Positions 1-6,295 of a DNA stretch of 17,627 bases are shown piece by piece. Under the pieces are notes generated by a model. It searched no databases and was not told the origin of the DNA. It saw only the letters and a program-made list of their open reading frames with translations. Numbering within the stretch: position 1 is the stretch's first letter; each line of letters begins with the position of its first letter. Origin of the DNA: Actinomycetes bacterium (GTDB lineage: Bacteria; Actinomycetota; Actinomycetes; Actinomycetales; Cellulomonadaceae). Both the position numbers and the translations under genes were made by a program. Location: assembly GCA_023461115.1 (NCBI GenBank), contig JAEWOA010000220.1, positions 1 to 17,627 of the forward strand. The letters run 5' to 3'.

Positions 1-31
1 GAACTCGGCAGTCTCCGACGAACTCGGCGGT
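1..31. repeat. Two-copy direct repeat at window edge
   Basis: GAACTCGGCAGT at 1-12 is repeated as GAACTCGGCGGT at 20-31, a 19-base spacing with one mismatch. The left copy begins at the window edge, so this may be the end of a longer tandem array or of an upstream coding region. No function is assigned. Confidence 0.4.
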
Positions 32-34
32 GAT

Positions 35-82
35 GGGGTGGGGTGGGGTGGCGGGGGGTGGGGGGTGCGGGAGAGTGGGGGG
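35..82 (+). other. G-run tract with G-quadruplex potential
   Basis: The plus strand carries G runs at 35-38, 40-43, 45-48, 53-58, 60-65, 69-71 and 77-82, separated by one to five bases. This fits the four-run G-quadruplex rule several times over. It lies just upstream of, or inside, the 5' end of the DUF5995 gene depending on which start is used. A GTG at 38 keeps the frame open through the tract but would encode only Gly/Trp, so the tract is more likely a leader or promoter-proximal element than coding. Confidence 0.55.
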
Positions 83-790
83 ATGGTGGCGGATGTGGGT
101 CGGGGGACGGGTGGGTCGGTGGCGATCGGGCGTGTGATCGCCGCCATGGATGGTGAGCGGGCGCAGTGGAAGCGGCGCGACGGGCTCGGGGAGTTCTGCG
201 ACGTGTACCGACGCGTGACCGCGCTCGTCGCGCTGCGCGTCACGGACTCCACGTTCGCCGACCCGGCGTTCATCGAGGACCTGGACGTCCGGTTCGCGGA
301 CCTGTTCCTCGACGTTCCGCGCGACGTCGCGGCCCGCCGGACCGTGAACAAGGCGTGGGCGCCCCTCGTCGACCGGCGCGCCCGCGCGGGGATCCAGCCC
401 GTCCAGTTCGTGCTCGCGGGCATGAACGCACACATCAACCACGACCTCGCGCTCGCGGTGGTCGCGACGTGCGAGGCCCGCGGCGTCACACCCGCCGCGC
501 GCGGGGTGCACGCCGACTTCGAGAAGGTGAACGACGTGCTCGCGGAGGTGGTGCGGCCCATCCGGCAGTCGTTCCTCGACGAGCGGGTGGTCGAGGCGGG
601 CCGTCCCCTGTCGCCGCTGGCGGACCTGGTCTCCAACTTCTCGATCGACAAGGCGCGCGATGCCGCGTGGGCCAATGCCCTGATGCTCTGGCACCTGCGG
701 GACGTCGGCTTCGTCGCCGCGATGGCCCGCGACGCGCTCGCCCGCACGGTCGGCCTGGTGAGCCGCCAACTCCTGACGGTCCTGCCCTGA
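83..790 (+). CDS. DUF5995 family protein
   Basis: The product is about 235 residues and soluble, with no signal peptide or membrane segment. It resembles the DUF5995 family, whose function is unknown: an N-terminal helix ending VAIGRVIAAM, a central NAHINHDLALAV segment, an ADFEKVNDVL segment and a C-terminal WANALMLW helix follow the family order. The His and Asn residues of NAHINHD are the most striking conserved-looking polar positions. The start is uncertain. ATG 83 has G-rich purines upstream, GTG 119 would still keep the first family helix, and GTG 38 would add a G/W-only stretch. The next gene starts 80 bases downstream behind a hairpin and its own promoter, so this gene is probably monocistronic. 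The family call rests on remembered motif similarity; no function is proposed. Confidence 0.75.
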   Translation: MVADVGRGTGGSVAIGRVIAAMDGERAQWKRRDGLGEFCDVYRRVTALVALRVTDSTFADPAFIEDLDVRFADLFLDVPRDVAARRTVNKAWAPLVDRRARAGIQPVQFVLAGMNAHINHDLALAVVATCEARGVTPAARGVHADFEKVNDVLAEVVRPIRQSFLDERVVEAGRPLSPLADLVSNFSIDKARDAAWANALMLWHLRDVGFVAAMARDALARTVGLVSRQLLTVLP

Positions 791-796
791 CCCACC

Positions 797-813
797 GCCC
801 GCCGGCCGCGGGC
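797..813 (+). terminator. Hairpin after the DUF5995 gene
   Basis: GCCCGC at 797-802 pairs with GCGGGC at 808-813 around a five-base loop and is followed by TTCCTCC. Outer arms CCCACC (791-796) and GGTGGG (830-835) are also complementary. It starts six bases after the stop codon and fits a weak intrinsic terminator; the T-rich tail is short. Confidence 0.45.
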
Positions 814-858
814 TTCCTCCCGCCCGAGTGGTGGGCATGCGACGTCGGTACTCGTCAG

Positions 859-864
859 TAGCCT
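859..864 (+). promoter_or_regulatory. -10 element for a leaderless dehydrogenase mRNA
   Basis: TAGCCT matches TANNNT and is followed by exactly six bases before the GTG at 871, placing transcription initiation at the start codon. No Shine-Dalgarno sequence can fit in between. No convincing -35 is seen. Confidence 0.5.
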
Positions 865-870
865 GGGGGC

Positions 871-1827
871 GTGCTCGCCGCCTATGTCAGCCGGTTCTCG
901 TCCGAATCCCCGCTCGAGGGGCTCACCGTGGGCGACCGCCCCGCGCCTCAGCAGCGCGACGGCTGGTCCGTCGTCGACGTGCGGGCCGCCGCGCTCAACC
1001 ACCACGACCTGTGGTCGCTCCGCGGCGTCGGCCTGCGGCCCGAGCAGCTGCCGATCATCCTGGGCACGGACGCGGCGGGGGTGGTCGACGGGCGCGAGGT
1101 CGTGGTGCACGGCGTCGTCGGCGGCCCGCACGGGCGTGGCGTCCCGGCCGACGAGCCCCGCAGCCTGCTCTCGGAGCGGTACGACGGCACGCTCGCGGAA
1201 CAGGTGGCGGCGCCCACCTGGAACCTGGTCGACAAGCCCGCCGAACTGTCCTTCGTCGAGGCCGCGTGCCTGCCGACGGCGTGGCTCACGGCCTACCGCA
1301 TGCTGTTCACCGCGGGCGGGGCCACGCCCGGCCAGCGCGTGCTCGTGCAGGGCGCGGGCGGGGGCGTCGCCACCGCGGCGGTGCGGCTCGGCGCGGCGGC
1401 GGGCCTCGAGGTCGTCGTCACCAGCCGGTCCGACGAGCGCCGCTCGCGCGCGTTGCAGCTCGGCGCGGCCGCCGCCTACGAGCCGGGCGCCCGCATGCCG
1501 CGCGTCGACCTCGTGCTGGAGACCGTGGGCGCCGCGACCTGGTCGCACACCATGCGGTCCGTCAAGCGGGGCGGTCGCGTGATCGTCGCGGGCGCGACCA
1601 GCGGCGAGCCTGCGTCGGCCGAGCTGACCCGCATCTTCTTCACCGAGATCACCGTGCAGGGCGTCACGATGGGCACGCGCGACGACCTCGAGCGTCTCCT
1701 CGCGTTCCTGGCGCGCACCGGCGTGCGCCCGCTGGTGGACTCCACGTTCCCGCTCGCCGACGCGCGCTCGGCGCTCGCCCGGCTGGCGGACGGCGGCCAG
1801 TTCGGCAAGATCGTGCTCACGACGTAG
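871..1827 (+). CDS. Zinc-free MDR-family alcohol dehydrogenase/quinone reductase-like protein
   Basis: The 318-residue product belongs to the medium-chain dehydrogenase/reductase superfamily, NAD(P)H-dependent oxidoreductases acting on alcohols, quinones or enones. The N-terminal GroES-like domain (about 1-110) contains NHHDLW at 43-48 and GTDAAG at 65-70. The Rossmann domain carries the nucleotide loop GAGGGVA at 161-167 and ends with a typical FGKIVLTT strand. The Cys/His zinc ligands of classical alcohol dehydrogenases (the GHE motif and the four-Cys lobe) are absent, so catalysis is probably zinc-independent although relatives are often named zinc-binding. The substrate cannot be told. 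GTG 871 is chosen because the protein starts on its first beta strand and a -10 element ends six bases upstream. The hydrolase downstream is on the same strand after a 93-base gap; co-transcription is possible. Confidence 0.88.
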   Translation: MLAAYVSRFSSESPLEGLTVGDRPAPQQRDGWSVVDVRAAALNHHDLWSLRGVGLRPEQLPIILGTDAAGVVDGREVVVHGVVGGPHGRGVPADEPRSLLSERYDGTLAEQVAAPTWNLVDKPAELSFVEAACLPTAWLTAYRMLFTAGGATPGQRVLVQGAGGGVATAAVRLGAAAGLEVVVTSRSDERRSRALQLGAAAAYEPGARMPRVDLVLETVGAATWSHTMRSVKRGGRVIVAGATSGEPASAELTRIFFTEITVQGVTMGTRDDLERLLAFLARTGVRPLVDSTFPLADARSALARLADGGQFGKIVLTT

Positions 1828-1910
1828 GCGTTCACCCTGCTCAGGGCGGCGCTGGCGGTGGGCTGTCGGTGGGCGGGCGGTTGGTGGGCGGTGCGGCAGG
1901 CCGCCCGGAT

Positions 1911-1916
1911 GGGAGG
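1911..1916 (+). promoter_or_regulatory. Ribosome binding site deciding the hydrolase start
   Basis: GGGAGG sits four bases before GTG 1921. It supports that start over the in-frame GTG at 1858 and the ATG at 1909, neither of which has a clear purine-rich site upstream. Confidence 0.5.
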
Positions 1917-1920
1917 CGGC

Positions 1921-2892
1921 GTGACGGGCGACGAGTGGGCCGACGACGTCCTTGGCCCCGACTACCACGTGCGCACGCTGCCACTCGTCGACGACGACGA
2001 AGGCGAGGTCGTCGCGAGCCTGGTGCGCTACCGCCCGCCGACGCCCGAGGCGATCCGGCCCGCGCGCGCGCTGCTGTACCTCCACGGCTGGTCCGACTAC
2101 TTCTTCCAGACCGAGCTCGCCGAGTACTGGCACGCCCGTGGCGTCGCGTTCTACGCGCTCGACCTGCGCAAGTACGGCCGCAGCCTGCTCCCCCACCAGA
2201 CTCCCGGCTACACCGACGACCTCGTGGTGTACGACGAAGAGCTCGCGGCCGCGCTGGACGTGATCCGCGCCGAGCACGGGCACCACGTGCGGCTGGTGCT
2301 CATGGGGCACTCGACCGGCGGGCTCGTCGCGTCGCTGTGGGCCGAGCGCCACCCGGGGGTCGCGAGCGGGCTCGTGCTCAACAGCCCGTGGCTCGAGCTG
2401 CAGGGCTCCGGGCTGCTGCGGCACGTCAGCGGGCCCGCGGTCGCGCAGATCGCGCGCTTCCAGCCCAAGGCGCCGCTGCCCAACATCGACCCCGGCTACT
2501 ACAACCGCACCCTGTCGTCCGCGTCGGGCGGCGAGTGGGCGTTCTCCGACGAGTGGCGGCCCACGCCGTCCTTCCCGGTCCGCGCCGGATGGCTCCGCGC
2601 GATCATGACCGGTCACGCCCTGGTGGCGCGAGGGCTGCACATCGAGGCGCCCATCCTCATGCTCGCGTCGACGCGCTCGCTCATCAGCCCGCGCTGGAGC
2701 GAGGCGATGCGCTCGTCGGACATCGTGCTCGACGTGGAGCTGCTCGCGCGGCGGGCCGTGCAGCTCGGGAGCTGCGTCACGGTGGTGCGCATCCGCGACG
2801 GGTTGCACGACCTGACGTTGTCGGCGCCGCCGGTGCGCGCGCGCCTGTACGCGGAGCTCGACCGCTGGGCCGCGGTGTACGGCTGGGCGTGA
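1921..2892 (+). CDS. Alpha/beta hydrolase (monoacylglycerol lipase/lysophospholipase-like)
   Basis: This 323-residue cytosolic protein has the alpha/beta hydrolase fold of the Hydrolase_4 group. The oxyanion-hole segment LYLHGW is at about 52-57, a DLRKYGRS loop is at 81-88, and the nucleophile elbow GHSTGG at 129-134 gives Ser131. The likely catalytic His is in the C-terminal RDGLHDLTLS segment. The usual acid motif (GxxD after strand 6) reads ASTRSLISP, so the third triad member is not where expected; Asp in SSDIVLDV just after it is a candidate. An esterase or lipase acting on acyl esters is the usual role, and the substrate is unknown. ATG 1909 is an alternative start. The gene converges on the minus-strand RAMA gene with a 39-base gap. 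Confidence 0.85.
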   Translation: MTGDEWADDVLGPDYHVRTLPLVDDDEGEVVASLVRYRPPTPEAIRPARALLYLHGWSDYFFQTELAEYWHARGVAFYALDLRKYGRSLLPHQTPGYTDDLVVYDEELAAALDVIRAEHGHHVRLVLMGHSTGGLVASLWAERHPGVASGLVLNSPWLELQGSGLLRHVSGPAVAQIARFQPKAPLPNIDPGYYNRTLSSASGGEWAFSDEWRPTPSFPVRAGWLRAIMTGHALVARGLHIEAPILMLASTRSLISPRWSEAMRSSDIVLDVELLARRAVQLGSCVTVVRIRDGLHDLTLSAPPVRARLYAELDRWAAVYGWA

Positions 2893-2900
2893 CCGCGCTG

Positions 2901-2922
2901 CGGCCAGCCCGCGTCGTGGCCG
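2901..2922. terminator. Bidirectional hairpin between convergent genes
   Basis: CGGCCA (2901-2906) pairs with TGGCCG (2917-2922) across a ten-base loop in the 39-base gap between two facing stop codons. It has no T tract on either strand. The location favours a shared terminator; the fold is modest. Confidence 0.4.
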
Positions 2923-2931
2923 ATGGAACGA

Positions 2932-4794
2932 CTACGGCGCGTCGTGGCCCGTGGCCTGCGCGAGAGTCGGGCCCGAGTCGCCCAGCCGCCACGCCCGCCA
3001 GCCGTCGACGACGTTCGGGGTGTCCGCGGCGACCGTCGCCGCGTCCGACGGGTGCGCGAACACCTGCCCGTCCTGCAGCTCGATCAGGCCGTCCGGGCGC
3101 AACGTCGCGGTGATCCGCTGGCCACGCCGCTCGCGCAGCCACACGAGAGTCGTCACCGCGCGGCGCGACTTCGCGAGCGTGGTGAGCAGCGGGTGCGGGC
3201 CGTCGGCGTCGGGCGCCGGCGCGGGCGCGGGCACGGGCACCGCGGGAAAAGGCACGGACGCCGCGGACGCAGGCACGGACGGCGCGGGCGCAGGCGGGAG
3301 GTCGCCCACGCGATCGCGCGGGATGCCGGGCGCGGGCTCGGTCAGGTCGCGCTCGTCGAGGCGTGCGCGCGTCGCGGGCGAGCCCGGGTACGGCGCCGGG
3401 CTCCCCTGGCTCGGCACGAGGTCACGCAGGTCCGGGATCGCGCCGGTCGGCGCGGGCGCCGTGGACACGCGCACCGGCGACGACAGCGGCGTGCGCGCGG
3501 CAGCCGGGTGCGTGGGCGCGAAGGCGGTCGGCACGTAGGCTCCCGCGCTGCTCGCGCCAGTCTGGTTCGCCGCAGCGGGAGCCGCTGCCGCGGGAGTCAC
3601 CGAGGGAGTCGGCGCGGGAGCCACAGCCGAGGAAGCCACAGCGGGAGTCGCCGCCGACGGGTCCCGGTGGCCGACCGGGGGCGGCGCCCCCTCGTCAAAG
3701 GCCTCCCACGGCCGGGCCGCGGGCTCGAGGTTCGCGGGCGGGGGCGGCACTGCCGGCGGGAAGGACGGCGGCGCGTCCACAGCCGGGACCGACGAGGTCC
3801 TCGTCGGGAACGCCGACGCCCGCGTCACCGACCCGCCGCGCGCGGCGCCGCTCGGCGGGGTCCCAGGGAACGCGGAGGCCGCGGGAAGCGGTCCGGGCAG
3901 GGCCCCGGCGCCGCGGACCACGGGCGGGACGTTCTCGCCGATCCCCCGGCCGGGATTCACGTGCGCCGGATTGGCGTAGGCGGGAGGCGCAGGCTCGGTC
4001 GCCGACGCCCCGGCGAGCCCGGCGTTCGAGGGCGACTCGTGGCCGGCGCCCGGCGACACGGCTCCGGCGCCCGACGACACGGCTCCGGCGCCCGACGACA
4101 CCGCGCCGGCGGCCGGGGACGGCGGACGGCGGCGCTCACCCTCGTACGCCATGGCGGTGGCGAACGACGCCTCCGACGAGCGGACCAGCCGCAGCGCGGT
4201 CGGCTCGACCGACCGGCGGACCGTCTCGTGCCGCGCCAACGGCGACACCTCGAGGAGGCGGCGGTCGTCGACCCCGCGCAGCACACCCACCTGCAGCACG
4301 TCGACGTGCCGGCCGGGACCGTGCAGGTACCCGAGCGCGTCCCCCGCCTCCGCGGCGACCTCCGAGCACACCACGACGAGCCGCACCCCCTCGCGACGCG
4401 AGGTCTGGGCGCCGAACGCGACCTGCTCGCGGAACGCGGCGAAGTCCACCCCGAAGCGCACCGGGTCGGCGTGGTAGGCACGCGCCAGGTCGGTCGCGGT
4501 CATGCGGGCCGCGGCGCCCGCGTGGTGCAGGCAGCGCAGGACAGCGTCGTCGTCGAGCACCTGGACGACCTCGATCACCACGGGGCGCCCGGTCGAGTCG
4601 AGCGCCAGCAGCTCGGGGACATTGGCGTGCTCGGAGGCCTGGCCGCGCGCGCGGACCGGGAACAGCGGCTCGCCCGCGATCGCGCGCAGGTGATGCGTCA
4701 GCAGCGACGCGCAATCCTGCGCGAACGACCCCGGCAACGGCTGCATCGGCTGGACGAGGCTCGGCGCGCCCTCGTCGAGCTCGAAAATCGGCAT
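2932..4794 (-). CDS. Nuclease-fold protein with disordered linker and C-terminal RAMA-like domain
   Basis: The 620-residue product has three parts. Residues 1-200 look like a PD-(D/E)XK restriction-endonuclease-like fold: PELLALD at 60-66, then VVIEVVQ at 72-78, followed by helices with DDDAVLRCLHHAG. The Glu of the E-x-K signature is present (Glu75) but the Lys is replaced (E-V-V), so it may bind rather than cut DNA. Residues about 230-520 are Pro/Ala/Ser/Gly-rich and probably disordered, with repeated GAVSSGA units. Residues 534-604 resemble a RAMA (restriction enzyme adenine methylase associated) domain, with ITATLRPDGLIELQDGQVF and then VVDGWRAWRL. RAMA is predicted to read modified DNA; this is known by prediction for the family and is not shown here. 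ATG 4794 is chosen because AGGGAG lies six bases upstream; the frame stays open to 4908 without conserved sequence. No methylase or restriction subunit is adjacent. The domain assignments rest on pattern recognition. Confidence 0.72.
   Translation of the reverse strand: MPIFELDEGAPSLVQPMQPLPGSFAQDCASLLTHHLRAIAGEPLFPVRARGQASEHANVPELLALDSTGRPVVIEVVQVLDDDAVLRCLHHAGAAARMTATDLARAYHADPVRFGVDFAAFREQVAFGAQTSRREGVRLVVVCSEVAAEAGDALGYLHGPGRHVDVLQVGVLRGVDDRRLLEVSPLARHETVRRSVEPTALRLVRSSEASFATAMAYEGERRRPPSPAAGAVSSGAGAVSSGAGAVSPGAGHESPSNAGLAGASATEPAPPAYANPAHVNPGRGIGENVPPVVRGAGALPGPLPAASAFPGTPPSGAARGGSVTRASAFPTRTSSVPAVDAPPSFPPAVPPPPANLEPAARPWEAFDEGAPPPVGHRDPSAATPAVASSAVAPAPTPSVTPAAAAPAAANQTGASSAGAYVPTAFAPTHPAAARTPLSSPVRVSTAPAPTGAIPDLRDLVPSQGSPAPYPGSPATRARLDERDLTEPAPGIPRDRVGDLPPAPAPSVPASAASVPFPAVPVPAPAPAPDADGPHPLLTTLAKSRRAVTTLVWLRERRGQRITATLRPDGLIELQDGQVFAHPSDAATVAADTPNVVDGWRAWRLGDSGPTLAQATGHDAP
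4040..4102 (-). repeat. 21-bp tandem repeat, three copies, in the linker coding region
   Basis: Units at 4061-4081 and 4082-4102 differ only in their last base, and 4040-4060 is a degenerate third copy. They encode heptads of the type GAVSSGA. The period is a multiple of three, so copy-number change would alter linker length without shifting the frame. Confidence 0.8.
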
Positions 4795-4800
4795 GGCCGG

Positions 4801-4806
4801 CTCCCT
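4801..4806 (-). promoter_or_regulatory. Ribosome binding site for the RAMA-domain gene
   Basis: The minus strand reads AGGGAG, six bases before ATG 4794, and this fixes the start within the longer open frame. Confidence 0.65.
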
Positions 4807-4873
4807 GACCTTTCGGCGACTACCTGAGCCAGCCGCGTCGGTGGAGCGGGTGGCCGCGTTGCGTGCACACGGT

Positions 4874-4920
4874 GAGAGCGCGGGGTGACCGCGCCCTCGG
4901 CTGAGCACGCGTGAGCGTGC
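4874..4920 (-). terminator. Two adjacent hairpins downstream of arcA
   Basis: GAGAGCGCGG (4874-4883) pairs with CCGCGCCCTC (4889-4898) with one mismatch and a five-base loop. GCACGC (4905-4910) pairs with GCGTGC (4915-4920) across GTGA. They lie between arcA and the RAMA-domain gene and probably end the nhaC-arcD-arcA transcript. Neither has a T tract, as is common in high-G+C actinobacteria. Confidence 0.45.
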
Positions 4921-5010
4921 GTCGTCGCATTCTTCCCTGTTCGCGGCGTCCGGTCTGTAGTCCGTAAGGGTTGAGATGCGGGGCGTTCGTCACTCGAACA
5001 CCACGCGCGC
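4921..5010. other. Intergenic spacer between arcA and the RAMA-domain gene
   Basis: With the hairpins at 4874-4920, this is the main part of the 216-base gap 4795-5010, the longest in the window. Bases 4928-4982 have visibly lower G+C than the surroundings. I see no tRNA fold, no convincing promoter pair and no conserved open frame. It probably holds the promoter of the RAMA-domain gene, but I cannot place it. Confidence 0.4.
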
Positions 5011-6255
5011 TCAGAAGTCGACGGGGTCCCGCACGATCGGGCAGGTCATGCAGTGACCGCCGCCGCGCCCGCGGCCCAGCTCGGCGCCGACGATCGTCAC
5101 CACCTCGATGCCCGCCTTGCGCAGCAGCGTGTTGGTGAGGGTGTTGCGGTCGTAGGTGACCACCACGCCGGGCTCGATCGCGACCGCGTTGTTGCCGCTG
5201 TCCCACTGCTGGCGCTCGGACTGGTAGACGTCGCCGCCGGTCTCGATGACCCGCAGCCCTGGCAGCCCGAGCGCGCGGGCCACGACGTCGACGAACGGCG
5301 CCGCGCCCTCGTCGACGACCTCCACGCCGGGCGCGGTGTCCGACGGCAGCAGCGTGAACGTGTGCACCGCGCCCATGATCTGCGGGTACAGCGTGACCAC
5401 GTCCCGGTCCACGAACGTGAAGACCGTGTCCAGGTGCATCGCGGAGCGCAGCCGCGGCATGCCCGCGACGATCACGCGCTGCGCCGCGCCTTGCGCGAAC
5501 AGCGCGTGGGCGACCTGCGTGATCGCCTGCCGCGACGTGCGCTCGCTCATGCCCATGAGGACCACGCCGTTGCCGACCGGCATGATGTCGCCGCCCTCGA
5601 ACGTCGCCTCGCCCCACTGCTGCTCGGCGTCGCCCCACCAGATCGTCGAGCCGGCGAAGTCCGGGTGGAAACCGTAGATCGCCTGGTAGAGCAGGGTCTC
5701 GTCCTTGCGCGCGGGCCAGTAGAGCGGGTTCAGGGTGAGGCCGCCGTAGAGCCAGCACGTGGTGTCGCGCGTGTAGAGGGTGTTGGGCAGCGGCGGCATC
5801 AGGTACTCGCGCGCGCCGGTCGACTCGCGTGCGAGGGCCACGTAGCCCGGGCGGGCGTCGTCGGGCAGGTCGCTCGTCGCGAGGCCCCCGACGAGGTACT
5901 CGGCCAGCCGGCGCGAGCCGAGCTGCTCGAGGTAGCCGCGGGTGGCGTCGACGAGGCCCATGCCGACGCGGTTCGGCACGACCTTGCGGTCGAGCAGCCA
6001 GTCGCGCGCGCCCGGCTGGTCGAGCGTCGCGGCCAGGACGTCGTGCAGCTCGACGACCTCGACTCCGCGCTGCGTGAGCTTGTTGACGAAGTCCGCGTGG
6101 TCCCGCTGCGCGTTCTCCACCCAGAGGACGTCGTCGAACAGCAGGTCGTCGGCGTTGCTCGGGGTGAGCCGCCGGTGCGCGAGCCCGGGCGCGCACACCA
6201 GCACCTTGCGCAGGCGCCCGACCTCGGAGTGGACGCCGACGGTGGTCTCGGTCAT
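5011..6255 (-). CDS. arcA: Arginine deiminase
   Basis: ArcA hydrolyses L-arginine to L-citrulline and ammonia, the first step of the arginine deiminase pathway, in the cytosol. The 414-residue length is normal. Guanidino-group modifying enzyme motifs are intact: YTRD at 161-164, FEGGD at 219-223, MHLDT at 273-277 with the catalytic His274, and GGGHCMTCP near the C-terminus with the nucleophile Cys402. ATG 6255 begins MTETTVGVHSEVGRLRKVLV, the usual N-terminus, with AGAGGAA five bases upstream. It is the last gene of a minus-strand set after nhaC and arcD, 40 bases behind arcD. Ornithine carbamoyltransferase (arcB) and carbamate kinase (arcC) are not adjacent, so the ATP-yielding steps must be encoded elsewhere or be absent. 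Control could be by ArgR or an anaerobic regulator; no site was recognised. Confidence 0.97.
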   Translation of the reverse strand: MTETTVGVHSEVGRLRKVLVCAPGLAHRRLTPSNADDLLFDDVLWVENAQRDHADFVNKLTQRGVEVVELHDVLAATLDQPGARDWLLDRKVVPNRVGMGLVDATRGYLEQLGSRRLAEYLVGGLATSDLPDDARPGYVALARESTGAREYLMPPLPNTLYTRDTTCWLYGGLTLNPLYWPARKDETLLYQAIYGFHPDFAGSTIWWGDAEQQWGEATFEGGDIMPVGNGVVLMGMSERTSRQAITQVAHALFAQGAAQRVIVAGMPRLRSAMHLDTVFTFVDRDVVTLYPQIMGAVHTFTLLPSDTAPGVEVVDEGAAPFVDVVARALGLPGLRVIETGGDVYQSERQQWDSGNNAVAIEPGVVVTYDRNTLTNTLLRKAGIEVVTIVGAELGRGRGGGHCMTCPIVRDPVDF

Positions 6256-6260
6256 GGGGC

Positions 6261-6267
6261 TTCCTCT
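6261..6267 (-). promoter_or_regulatory. Ribosome binding site of arcA
   Basis: The minus strand reads AGAGGAA, five bases before the arcA ATG. Confidence 0.65.
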
Positions 6268-6295
6268 CGTGGTGCTGGCCGTCTCGTGGGAGTCG

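Noticed and set aside
828..3113. 761-residue plus-strand open frame
   Set aside because: It is Arg/Ala/Gly-rich without family motifs and overlaps the MDR and hydrolase genes in another frame; this is a high-G+C shadow.
3560..3680. GGGAGTC-type short repeats
   Set aside because: They reflect Pro/Ala/Thr codon runs in the disordered linker, without a fixed period.
2923..4827. 634-residue plus-strand open frame
   Set aside because: It is antisense to the RAMA-domain gene, and its composition is the Arg/Gly-rich type produced by the complementary strand of high-G+C genes.
4820..4930. 36-residue minus-strand open frame upstream of the RAMA-domain gene
   Set aside because: It is Arg-rich, the purines lie too close to its ATG, it crosses two hairpins and resembles no leader peptide.
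4940..5000. Possible tRNA-like segment in the arcA downstream gap
   Set aside because: There is no T-loop consensus, no acceptor-stem pairing and no cloverleaf.
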